Origin: SYFT01 sp964471115
Lineage (GTDB): Bacteria; Acidobacteriota; Vicinamibacteria; Vicinamibacterales; SCN-69-37
NCBI GenBank assembly: GCA_964471115.1
Contig: CAYYFE010000020.1
Span: 5,194-69,193, forward strand
Direction of reading: 5' to 3'
DNA length: 64,000 nucleotides
Shown: piece by piece, positions 7,357-14,910 of the stretch
Position numbering within the stretch: the first letter of the stretch is position 1
Layout: every line of letters starts with the position of its first letter
Program-made: the position numbers and the translations under genes
The notes under the pieces: model-generated
Told to the model about the DNA's origin: nothing
The model's database searches: none
What the model saw: only the letters and a program-made list of their open reading frames with translations

Positions 7357-8844
7357 CTACGGGCGCCGCGGGGCGACGGTCTCGCGCCGGTCGTCGCGGC
7401 GTTCGTAGCGCTGCCAGGTCTGCTCCGTGAGACCGGACAACTCGTCCCCGAACGCCGTCATGCCTTCGGCATACCCCGGGTCCTCGAGTGCGGCGCGGGC
7501 ATCCGCATCGATCGGCGTTGCCGGGTGGCGCGCGATCATGGCGCGGAAGGTGGCGTGATGGTCCCGGATGGGACAGGGCGTCAGCCAGTTCCCTCCGCCG
7601 TCGTACACCTGACCGGTCTCACGGTACCCGTAGCCGCGCTGCCACTCGCGGAACGCCCCGAACAGCGGCGAGGACCACACCTCATCAAGCGTCCCGCCGC
7701 GGGCGTACACGTCGAGGATGTTCACCGGTGAATACGGCACGAAGACACACGGACAGACATCGCCGTTCCAGTTGATGTACATGTAGCCGCCGGCGCGCCC
7801 GCCCGCGATACAGCCGTTGGTCACCGTGGCGCTGTTCCAGAAGTCCGCAATGAACAGCCGGCGGTCACGCACGAGCTGCCAGACCCGATCGTGCAGCGCC
7901 ACCCGCTGCGCCGGCGTCATCATCAGGTCCAGGCTGGGCGCCCGCCCGATCGGCATGTAGTGGAAGACCCACGCATAAAGCACGCCCATGCGGTTCCAGA
8001 AGAGGTCGACCATCTCGTCCGAGAGAATCTCCTCGGCATTGTGCCGCGTCGCGGTCAGCGACAGGCCAAACAGGACCCGGGCCTGCCGCAGCCGGTCCAT
8101 GGCGGCCAACACCTTGTCGAACACCCCCGCGCCTCGCCGGGCATCGGTCTTCTCGCGCAGGCCTTCCACCGAGAGGCTGGGGCTCAGGTTCCCCAGGGCA
8201 CCGAGGCGCCTGGCCACGGTCTCGGTGATCAGCGTGCCGTTCGTATACGAGATGAAGAAGCAGTCCTGGTGCCGTTCGGCCAGATCGAGAATGCCCCGCC
8301 CGCTTTCGCGATAGGCAAACGGCTCCCCGCCCGAAATGACGAAGAACCGCGCGCCCCACTGCTCACGCGCGTCGTTGACGATGCGGTCGAGCGTCTCAAA
8401 CGGCAGCCGCTCCGCCGTGGGCCCCGCATCGGCGTAACACCCCACACAGCGCAGGTTGCAGGTCTTGCCTGGGCTGAGCGTGAGGAAGGCCGGAGGACTG
8501 GCGCCGTGCCGTTCGCGGAACAGCTGCTTGGCGTGGTCGTCGCCCTTGCGGACGACCACGTCGTACAGCAGCCGGTCGAGCAGGCCGCGCAGGGACGCCT
8601 GCCCCAGCAGGCCCTCGGCCAGCGCGCGATCCGCCACGGTGAGCAACGCCAGCCCCATCGCCAGCTTGTCGTCACTGACCGCCGCGGGCTGCCGGGGGTC
8701 CGGGGTGGCCGCGCGGCGGCGCAGGCGGCGCTCGACGGCGGCCAGCACGGCGGGACGCAGGATCGGCGCATGGGTCAGCCCCATCGCGGTCAGCGCCACA
8801 GCCGTTGACGTGGCCCTGTGCATGATGCCGGATGCGCGCGCCAT
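7357..8844 (-). CDS. radical SAM/SPASM-type enzyme
   Basis: The 495-residue protein has about 110 helical N-terminal residues. The radical SAM motif C129-x3-C133-x2-C136 (CNLRCVGC) follows, then FFVISGGEPFAYRE and TNGTLITE. A C-terminal cysteine region (CIAGGRAGGYMYINWNGDVCPC, 22 residues overall) resembles a SPASM/auxiliary cluster site. It ends with a partly separate CPIRDHHATFRAMI segment. Start 8844 is fixed by a strong Shine-Dalgarno, GGAGAGGAGG (complement of 8849-8858). Being last in the operon after a CFA-synthase-like gene and a geranylgeranyl-reductase-like gene, it probably acts on a lipid or isoprenoid. The reaction is unknown. Related SPASM enzymes modify peptides, which remains an alternative. 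Confidence 0.85.
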   Translation of the reverse strand: MARASGIMHRATSTAVALTAMGLTHAPILRPAVLAAVERRLRRRAATPDPRQPAAVSDDKLAMGLALLTVADRALAEGLLGQASLRGLLDRLLYDVVVRKGDDHAKQLFRERHGASPPAFLTLSPGKTCNLRCVGCYADAGPTAERLPFETLDRIVNDAREQWGARFFVISGGEPFAYRESGRGILDLAERHQDCFFISYTNGTLITETVARRLGALGNLSPSLSVEGLREKTDARRGAGVFDKVLAAMDRLRQARVLFGLSLTATRHNAEEILSDEMVDLFWNRMGVLYAWVFHYMPIGRAPSLDLMMTPAQRVALHDRVWQLVRDRRLFIADFWNSATVTNGCIAGGRAGGYMYINWNGDVCPCVFVPYSPVNILDVYARGGTLDEVWSSPLFGAFREWQRGYGYRETGQVYDGGGNWLTPCPIRDHHATFRAMIARHPATPIDADARAALEDPGYAEGMTAFGDELSGLTEQTWQRYERRDDRRETVAPRRP

Positions 8845-8848
8845 GCTG

Positions 8849-8858
8849 CCTCCTCTCC
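8849..8858 (-). promoter_or_regulatory. strong ribosome binding site for the radical SAM gene
   Basis: GGAGAGGAGG lies 4 nt before the ATG at 8844, in the 14-nt gap after the preceding gene's stop. It decides the start codon and shows that this gene is initiated independently within the operon. Confidence 0.75.
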
Positions 8859-9950
8859 TCAGTGGACGTGGGCCCCCGACGTCCGCAGGAACCAGCGATC
8901 GAGGACGACATGCCGCACGAACGCGGGCGAACGCAGCAGCAGCCGGCCGATCGGCACCGACAGGCCCGCGGCCGCACCGGCCCGGCGCACCACCGGGGGA
9001 TGCGCGTCCCGGATGGCGGCGGCGTACGGTTCGAGGTCGTCGACCTCCAGTCGTCCACCGGCGGCGATCAGTGTCTCGGCGGCCAGGCGCCCGGACCGGA
9101 CCGCGGGGCCGATCCCCTCGCCGCTCTCGGGGTACGCCAGGCCGGCGGCATCCCCCACCAGCAGCAGCCCCCGATCCACCAGCGGGCGCGGGCCCGCACC
9201 CGAAGCCAGGTACGCGTGGCCCCGCCACTGCGCGCGCGCGTCGCCCGCCGGAATGCCCTGACGCTCGAGGAACGCGATGAACTCCCGCACATGCCTGGCG
9301 AAATCACGATGGTCACGACGGCCGATCCCGATGTTCAGGTAGTCGCCCTTGGGCACACACCAGCCGTACCCGTCCAGGTCACTGCAGAAATAAAGCGACG
9401 GCGGCATCGGGTCCGTGGTGTGCGACGGGGCGCGAAACTCCGCTTCGCGCGCGACGACGGGCCGCGTGGTATCGGGTCCGCCGCGCAGGTGCCTGGCGAC
9501 CGGGCAGAAATGTCCGCCGGCGCCGATGAGCACGGGCGCCTCGAAGCGTTCATTGACGACCCACGTCGAGGCCGTCCGCCGCACGGTCTCGACGGGGGTG
9601 TCCTCCTGCACGCGCGCGTCCGCGCGCCTGAGCAGGACGTGATCGAACTCACGCCGCAGCACGCCGTAACTCACGACGGACGGGTACCGCGCCTCGACGA
9701 GCGCGCGCCCCATCGCTCCCGCGCGGAACGTGGTGATGGGCTGCAGGGTCGCGCCCGTGGCCGCGTAGTCCTCCGGGGACAACTCGAGCGCGCGGAACAC
9801 ATCGGGGGTCACCCAGCCGGCGCACACCTTGTCACGCGGAAAACGCGCGCGATCGACGACCAGCACGTCCCAGCCGGCACGGCGCAGTTGTCGCGCGCAC
9901 GTCGAACCCGCAGGCCCGCCGCCCACCACCAGCGCGTCGGCGCGAATCAT
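8859..9950 (-). CDS. FAD-dependent oxidoreductase of the geranylgeranyl reductase family
   Basis: The 363-residue protein begins MIRADALVVGGGPAGSTCARQL, the dinucleotide-binding GxGxxG with FAD fold. It continues with VVDRARFPRDKVCAGWVTPDV (the family PRxKxCxG box), YGVLRREFDHVLL, VLIGAGGHFCPVARHL, YGWCVPKGDYLNIGIG and LLLVGDAAGLAYPESGEGIGPA. These are hallmarks of geranylgeranyl/digeranylgeranylglycerophospholipid reductase and related flavoproteins, which reduce isoprenoid or other lipid double bonds. Its ATG overlaps the stop of the upstream CFA-type gene (ATGA at 9947-9950). A ferredoxin-reductase-like gene two positions upstream could supply electrons. The substrate is not known. Confidence 0.85.
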   Translation of the reverse strand: MIRADALVVGGGPAGSTCARQLRRAGWDVLVVDRARFPRDKVCAGWVTPDVFRALELSPEDYAATGATLQPITTFRAGAMGRALVEARYPSVVSYGVLRREFDHVLLRRADARVQEDTPVETVRRTASTWVVNERFEAPVLIGAGGHFCPVARHLRGGPDTTRPVVAREAEFRAPSHTTDPMPPSLYFCSDLDGYGWCVPKGDYLNIGIGRRDHRDFARHVREFIAFLERQGIPAGDARAQWRGHAYLASGAGPRPLVDRGLLLVGDAAGLAYPESGEGIGPAVRSGRLAAETLIAAGGRLEVDDLEPYAAAIRDAHPPVVRRAGAAAGLSVPIGRLLLRSPAFVRHVVLDRWFLRTSGAHVH

Positions 9951-11209
9951 CGCCCGGCCTCCGGCGCGGATTCTGGGGGACGCGGCCGCGTCCACCAGGG
10001 GGGAGCGCCGTCGCGGGGCGCGAACACCACTTGAAACAACTGCATCCAGCCGGCCGCAAACGCGGCCTGCGAGCCGGCCAGGTACAGCTCCCACGCGCGC
10101 GCGAACGTCTCGCCGTACCGCGACGAGACCTCGCCGCGGCCGGCGGCAAACCGCTCGGCCCAGCACGCGAGGGTGCGCGCGTAGTGCAGGCGGAGGTTCT
10201 CGACGTCGACCACCGACATCCCGGCCGGCTGCAACACGCCGTCGGTGACCTGCGCCAGCGTCGGCGGATACGCTCCCGGAAAAATGCGCCGGCGCGTCCA
10301 GCTGTTGAGCGGACGCGGAGCGTCGCGCCCGATGAAGTGCAGCAGGCCGCGCCCGCCGTCGGGGCGCACCACGCGCGCCAGCACGGCGGCCAGTGAATGG
10401 AAGTGATGCAGGCCCACGTGTTCGAGCATGCCGACCGACACGAAGGCATCACATCGTCCGCTCACGTTGCGGTAGTCGTCCTCGATGAAGGTGACCCGCC
10501 CGGTCAGGCCGTCCCGCGCGGCGCGTTCGCGCGCGAACGCGATCTGCTCACGTGAGATGTTGAAGGCCTGCACCGACACACCGTAGCGGCGCGCCATGTA
10601 CAGCGCCAGGCCACCCCAGCCGCACCCGGCTTCGATCACCGCGTCCCCGGGCCGCAGCTGCAGCTTGCGGCAGACGAGCTCGAACTTGGCGGTCTGTGCC
10701 GCGTCGAGCGGCATGTCGGGCGACGCAAAATACGCGCACGTGTACACCAGCTCCGGATCGAGCCACAACGCGTAGAAGTCGTTGCCGAGGTCGTAGTGGA
10801 CGTGGACGTTGTGCTGCGCGCTGGTGAGTGAGTTGGGCCGCGCCGCCGCGGCGAGCAGCCGATGCCGCCACGTCGACACCGGCGCCGGAAGACGGGACAA
10901 GGCCTCGACGACCGGCTCGAGGCCGCCCCGAATCTGGAGGCGGCCGTCCATGTAGGCTTCGCCGAACATCAGCTCGGGATTGACGATGAGGCCCACCAGC
11001 GTGCGCCGATCGCGAATCACGAGATCGCCGACCGGATCGCGGCCCGGGAAGGGCGAACTGCCGTCCCAGAGTTCCACGCGGACATTCGCGGCCCGGATCG
11101 CCTGCTGCACACGCGCCGCCAGCCAGCGGTCCCACGCGGAGACTCGAGACCCCACCTGCCCGGTGCGAGCCCGGTAGGGTGAACCCGTGAGCCAGGTCCG
11201 TTGCAGCAC
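9947..11209 (-). CDS. cyclopropane-fatty-acyl-phospholipid synthase-like SAM methyltransferase
   Basis: The 420-residue protein has the CFA-synthase layout. The N-terminal lipid-binding part includes GDLVIRDRRTLVGLIVNPELMFGEAYMDG (29 residues overall, about 55-85). The catalytic part reads HYDLGNDFYALWLDPELVY, CAYF, VIEAGCGWGGLALYMARRYG, FNISREQIAFA, YRNV, FVSVGMLEHVG and HFIGRD. CFA synthases and relatives transfer a methyl from SAM to an acyl-chain double bond, making cyclopropane, methylene or methyl branches at the membrane. The start is uncertain: a GTG at 11209 gives an extended N-terminus and another in-frame GTG lies at 11155. It sits between a ferredoxin-reductase-like gene and a lipid-reductase-like gene, suggesting a methyl-branched or otherwise modified lipid product. 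Confidence 0.88.
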   Translation of the reverse strand: MLQRTWLTGSPYRARTGQVGSRVSAWDRWLAARVQQAIRAANVRVELWDGSSPFPGRDPVGDLVIRDRRTLVGLIVNPELMFGEAYMDGRLQIRGGLEPVVEALSRLPAPVSTWRHRLLAAAARPNSLTSAQHNVHVHYDLGNDFYALWLDPELVYTCAYFASPDMPLDAAQTAKFELVCRKLQLRPGDAVIEAGCGWGGLALYMARRYGVSVQAFNISREQIAFARERAARDGLTGRVTFIEDDYRNVSGRCDAFVSVGMLEHVGLHHFHSLAAVLARVVRPDGGRGLLHFIGRDAPRPLNSWTRRRIFPGAYPPTLAQVTDGVLQPAGMSVVDVENLRLHYARTLACWAERFAAGRGEVSSRYGETFARAWELYLAGSQAAFAAGWMQLFQVVFAPRDGAPPWWTRPRPPESAPEAGR

Positions 11210-11247
11210 TAGCTCGAGCGATGCAAGGCCCGTGCCGCAGCCCCGGT

Positions 11248-11952
11248 TCAGTCAGTCCAGAACCGCTCGACTTCGACGGTGTAACCCTTGCCGGTCCACT
11301 GTTCCTGAACGCAGGTCACCATGCCGGGATGCCCACAGGCATAGAAACACGTCTCTTTCGCCGGAAGAGCCTGGGCCCCCAGGTAGGGTTCGATGAGTGT
11401 GTGAATACGGCCGGTCGCGCCCGTCCAGCCGGCATTCCGCGCATCCCCGGGGCGGCTGACCGCCGGCATGTAGCGCACGAAGTCATACCGCGCCGCCGCG
11501 GCGCGAAATTCCGCGTCGTACCCGAATTCATCCGCGTAGCTGGCCCCGTGCAGCACATGGAAGCGCAGGTCGCCCGACGGCTCGTGGAGGTGCGTCCGGA
11601 GCATGGAGACAAACGGCGCGATGCCGGTGACCGTGGCGATGCAGACGTGGTGCCGGAACTCCGGGCGCAGGCGGAAGCGCCCCTTCGGCCTGGGCCTGAG
11701 TGTCACGGCCTCCCCCACTCGCAACTCACGCAGCAGCGGAGTGAGTCGTCCGTGCGGGGGCGGCACGCGTTCGAGGAACAACTCGAGGCCGGCTTCATGG
11801 GGCGCCGAGGCGATGGAGTACGGCCGCTCCAGTCCATGCGTGCCAATCGTGCAGTACTGCCCGGCGGTGAACGGGAAAGGCCCCTCTGGTGTGATCCACA
11901 ACTTCCACAGGTCGTCGGTGACATCGACGCGCCTCGAGATGGTGGCCGTCAT
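11248..11952 (-). CDS. ferredoxin-NADP reductase-type flavoprotein
   Basis: The 234-residue protein carries the FNR signatures. The FAD-binding RPYSIAS is near residue 45 and LTPLLRELRVGEAVTLRPRPKG is in the middle. The NAD(P)-binding CIATVTGIAPFVSMLR (T-G-x-x-P) follows, with the C-terminal TCFYACGHPGMVTCVQEQ. It would move electrons between NAD(P)H and a ferredoxin or flavodoxin in the cytoplasm, probably to serve the flavoprotein or radical SAM enzyme of the same operon. The gene starts 7 nt after the stop of the upstream glycosyltransferase. An in-frame GTG is directly adjacent to the ATG. Confidence 0.85.
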   Translation of the reverse strand: MTATISRRVDVTDDLWKLWITPEGPFPFTAGQYCTIGTHGLERPYSIASAPHEAGLELFLERVPPPHGRLTPLLRELRVGEAVTLRPRPKGRFRLRPEFRHHVCIATVTGIAPFVSMLRTHLHEPSGDLRFHVLHGASYADEFGYDAEFRAAAARYDFVRYMPAVSRPGDARNAGWTGATGRIHTLIEPYLGAQALPAKETCFYACGHPGMVTCVQEQWTGKGYTVEVERFWTD

Positions 11953-11959
11953 CACACGC

Positions 11960-13246
11960 TCACTCGGCGTCCTGGCCCGCGCGCCGCGCCGCCCGCAGTT
12001 CCCGGTACACGCCGACCAGCTCGTCGACATGCGCGGTGAGGTCATGGTCCGCAATGTGTCGTCCGGCCTCCTCGCCCATGTGGCGCACCAGGCCGCGGTC
12101 CCCCGCCAGCCACTGGAGCGCCGCCGTCAACGCCGGGGCGTGGCCGGGAGGCACGAGCAGCCCGGTCACACCAGGCCGGACCAGTTCGGGGATGCCTCCG
12201 ACGTGCGAGGCCACGACTGGCCGGCGCGCCGCCATGGCTTCAACGATCGTGAGTGGCGCGTTCTCGGCGCAGACCGACGGCACGACGACGACGTCGGCGC
12301 CGGCCATCGCGCGCGGGACCGCGTCCGGCCGCAACGGGCCGCCGTGCACCACCCGATCCTGAATCCCGAGATCGCCCAAGCGGCGCTGCAGTGCCCTCCG
12401 CCCGTCCGGAGCGTCCCGGCCGTGGATGCGCAGCAGCGCGGCGCCCGGCGGCAACGCCGCGAAGGCGTCCAGCAGGACGTGCAGCCCCTTGTGCGGCCCC
12501 GACGACCCGAGGAAGAGCACGCGCAGCGGCGACGACGCATCCGGCTGCGGAGGGCGCGCCTCGCCGTAGGGCGCGAGATCGATCGGGTTCGCGAGCACCC
12601 GGCAGCGCGAGGCCGGATAACCGGCGCGTGTATACAGGTCGCGATGGTAGCCGCTCGGGAAGACGAATCGATCGAGCCCGGCCAACGCACGCCGGACCCT
12701 CAGGTTCCTGAACGGCATCAGCAGGCGGCGGCGCACGGACAACCGGCGGCCGCGCGCGCGCTCGAGGCACGGGACGCAGGCCACGGAGCGGAAGCCGGCG
12801 CAGCCCGCGCCATCCGGTGTGAACAGGATGTGATTGGGACACACACCAAACGCGTCGTGGAAGGTGGCGACCACCGGCACCCGTCGCCGCGCCGCGATCC
12901 GCGGCAGCCGCAACGTCAGGCCGGCCTGGTTGTGAAAGTGGACGACGTGCGGCGCCACGGCGGTGAGGACGCCCTCGAACGCACGCTCGGTTCGCGGCGC
13001 GCGACGGGTTTCGAGACCGGCCCGAAGACGGGGCGCCTCGTCGGCCGCCGCGCGCCGCACGTCCAGATCCTCGTCACCACCCGCGTGGGCTCCCTGGTCG
13101 AGCCAGTCGAGCGCGAAGCCCACCACCACATGACCTCGCGCCTGCAACGCGCGCATCTGCTGCGCGGCGACCAGTTCGGCGCCGCCGACGACCTGCGGCG
13201 GCAGCCGGTTCGACACCATCAGGATCCGCAGGCGGTCGCCGGTCAT
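11960..13246 (-). CDS. glycosyltransferase family 4 protein
   Basis: The 428-residue GT-B enzyme begins MTGDRLRILMVSNRLPPQVVGG and continues ELVAAQQMRALQARGHVV. It includes a cysteine-containing acceptor-domain insert (FGVCPNHILFTPDGAGCAGF, then CVPCLERA). The donor domain follows with LRVLFLGSSGPHKGLHVLL, GADVVVVPSVCAENAPLTIVEAMA (24 residues overall; E-x7-E), and VASHVGGIPELV. It transfers a sugar from a nucleotide donor to an unknown acceptor. It is first in the five-gene minus-strand operon that includes the CFA-type and radical SAM genes, which points to glycosylation of a modified lipid. An upstream in-frame start (about 13258) would add four or five residues. Confidence 0.88.
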   Translation of the reverse strand: MTGDRLRILMVSNRLPPQVVGGAELVAAQQMRALQARGHVVVGFALDWLDQGAHAGGDEDLDVRRAAADEAPRLRAGLETRRAPRTERAFEGVLTAVAPHVVHFHNQAGLTLRLPRIAARRRVPVVATFHDAFGVCPNHILFTPDGAGCAGFRSVACVPCLERARGRRLSVRRRLLMPFRNLRVRRALAGLDRFVFPSGYHRDLYTRAGYPASRCRVLANPIDLAPYGEARPPQPDASSPLRVLFLGSSGPHKGLHVLLDAFAALPPGAALLRIHGRDAPDGRRALQRRLGDLGIQDRVVHGGPLRPDAVPRAMAGADVVVVPSVCAENAPLTIVEAMAARRPVVASHVGGIPELVRPGVTGLLVPPGHAPALTAALQWLAGDRGLVRHMGEEAGRHIADHDLTAHVDELVGVYRELRAARRAGQDAE

Positions 13247-13272
13247 GATCCTGGGCATCATCCCACGGCTGC

Positions 13273-13278
13273 TAGAAT
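13273..13278 (+). promoter_or_regulatory. -10 hexamer TAGAAT before the nucleotidyltransferase gene
   Basis: TAGAAT ends 8 nt before ATG 13287, with no Shine-Dalgarno between, so the transcript would be leaderless or nearly so. It lies in the 40-bp gap between divergent genes. Confidence 0.45.
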
Positions 13279-13286
13279 CACCTGCG

Positions 13287-14444
13287 ATGGTTCCCACGGC
13301 CGATCCGAGGCGCCTCGAGCACCTGCGGCTGTGCCGATGGGCCCGCAGCCATCCCCCGGCGGCTCCCCGTGCGGACCCCGCGATCGCCGGGCCCGTCGAC
13401 TGGCCGCACCTGCTGACGACCGCCGAGAGGCACGGTGTGAAGGAACTGCTGATCGCCTCACTGCGGGCGCCGGTGTGGGCCGCGCCCCCGGAAGTGGTGG
13501 CCGCCCTCGAGCAACACCGCCTGGGCACCATTGCGGCGAATCTGGAGCGGACCACGCAACTGATCGCGCTGCTGCAACGCCTGCGGTCTCGCGGCATCCG
13601 GGCGCTCACCTTCAAGGGCCCGGCGATGACGTCGGCCATCCTTGGCGACCTGGGACACCGGCTGTCGAGCGACCTGGACCTGCTCGTCCATCCGCAGGAC
13701 GTGGCGCGGGTGCGCCCCCTCCTGCTCGCCGAGGGGTACGAGCTGCTGCCCCGGCCGCGGCATCGGGGCGGGTCCCTGGTCTACGGCCTGTTCCCGGGCG
13801 CCGGCCGCAGCGACACGCTGGTCGCGCGGGACTCGCGGCTGGCAAGCGTGGACATCCATGTGGCGTTTGCGCACTGGACGCAGGGCATCCGACTGGATGT
13901 GGAGGGGCTGTTCGCCCGAGCCGTGACGGTGCATGTCGCCGGCGCGCCGATCCCAACGCTGTCGCCGGACGACCTGCTGCTGGTGCTGGCCATCCACGGC
14001 ATGATGCACAACTGGGACGCCCTCCGGTTCGTGAGTGACATTCAGGCCGTCGCGCCGCACGTGGGTGACTGGCCTGCCGTCGTCACCCGCGCGCGCGCGG
14101 CGCGCATGCGCCGCATCCTGTGGGTCGCGCTCCTGCTCGCGCGCGATCTGCTGGAGGCCGGCATCCCGGCAACGGTGCTGGCCGAGGCACGGCGGGACTC
14201 GGGCGCCGTCGACCTGGCGCGTGACATCGCCAGCCGCCTCTTTGCGGCCCGGCCGACCACCCCCACGGCGTTTGATCCGGCGCAGTGGCAACTGTCGTTC
14301 CAGGACGGCCGGAGCGGCCGGATCCGGTTTCGCGCGCGGCGCCTGTGCTACGAGTGGGTGCTCAAGTGGCCGTGGGACGAGTGGCTGGGGCGGCGGACTG
14401 CCGCGCCGGGGTGCGCTCAGGCGGGACCCGCGCCGCGACCGTAG
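13287..14444 (+). CDS. nucleotidyltransferase-fold protein (uncharacterised NTP_transf_5 type)
   Basis: The 385-residue protein has IRALTFKGPAMTSAILGDLGHRLSSDLDLLVHP (33 residues overall, about 106-138). Its F-K-G-P and S-D-L-D-L motifs typify the uncharacterised nucleotidyltransferase family (PF14907-like). VDIHVAFAHWTQG, DDLLLVLAIHGMMHNWDALRFVSDI (25 overall) and a helical C-terminus follow. Family members often sit in exopolysaccharide and lasso-peptide loci, but their substrate is unknown. It overlaps convergently by 28 nt with the ParB-like gene. Confidence 0.8.
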   Translation: MVPTADPRRLEHLRLCRWARSHPPAAPRADPAIAGPVDWPHLLTTAERHGVKELLIASLRAPVWAAPPEVVAALEQHRLGTIAANLERTTQLIALLQRLRSRGIRALTFKGPAMTSAILGDLGHRLSSDLDLLVHPQDVARVRPLLLAEGYELLPRPRHRGGSLVYGLFPGAGRSDTLVARDSRLASVDIHVAFAHWTQGIRLDVEGLFARAVTVHVAGAPIPTLSPDDLLLVLAIHGMMHNWDALRFVSDIQAVAPHVGDWPAVVTRARAARMRRILWVALLLARDLLEAGIPATVLAEARRDSGAVDLARDIASRLFAARPTTPTAFDPAQWQLSFQDGRSGRIRFRARRLCYEWVLKWPWDEWLGRRTAAPGCAQAGPAPRP

Positions 14445-14881
14445 CTCTTCACCAGCGAGCGGCCGACGCGCCGCCAGTGCGCGACGGTCGTCGCGATCTC
14501 GCGCCGGGCTTCCTTGGGATCGGTCAGGCTCAACCTGACGATGCGGCCGTTCTTCCGCGCGTTGTCGCCGGCCTGGCGCAGCTGATCGCGCAGCCAGCGT
14601 CGCCAGGTCCAGACTTCGACGACCAGCGCGGCGCCGCGCTCGGCCGGCGCCAGCCCCCGGTAGGCCTCGAGCCGCTTGTGCCCATCGGCCACCAGATACC
14701 GGCGCCCCCAGCGGACGACGGCAATGGGCGGGAACCGCGCGCCATCGCGCATCGCGCGACGGTACCAGTCGATGCGCCGCTGATCGTGCGGACACCCGGC
14801 CAGCGGATCGACGACACGCGCCAACGGCAATCGCGCCGTCGTGGAGGCGGCCAACGACGGATCAAAAGGAGCCAGGGACAC
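14417..14881 (-). CDS. ParB/sulfiredoxin-fold protein, stand-alone
   Basis: The 154-residue protein has an N-terminal ParB-like domain: LPLARVVDPLAGC, then IDWYRRAMRDGARFPPIAVV, then YLVADGHKRLEAYRGL. The DGHKR box corresponds to the ParB GxxR nucleotide-binding motif region. The C-terminus is basic and Trp-rich (VWTWRRWLRDQLRQ) rather than a helix-turn-helix, so chromosome partitioning is unlikely. Stand-alone members can be nucleases, kinases or CTP-binding switches. The neighbouring genes are sugar-transfer genes, which gives no clear role. Confidence 0.65.
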   Translation of the reverse strand: MSLAPFDPSLAASTTARLPLARVVDPLAGCPHDQRRIDWYRRAMRDGARFPPIAVVRWGRRYLVADGHKRLEAYRGLAPAERGAALVVEVWTWRRWLRDQLRQAGDNARKNGRIVRLSLTDPKEARREIATTVAHWRRVGRSLVKSYGRGAGPA

Positions 14882-14896
14882 GCGGCGTACCGCGGA

Positions 14897-14902
14897 TAGG
14901 AT
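14897..14902 (+). promoter_or_regulatory. -10 hexamer TAGGAT before the GT2-methyltransferase gene
   Basis: TAGGAT ends 8 nt before ATG 14911. A short TCAGG just before the ATG might act as a weak ribosome binding site. Confidence 0.4.
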
Positions 14903-14910
14903 ACGTCAGG

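Noticed and set aside
11603..14038. 811-codon plus-strand open frame across the FNR, GT4 and nucleotidyltransferase genes
   Set aside because: It crosses three well-supported genes on both strands, has no motif and has Arg/Gly/Pro-rich composition.
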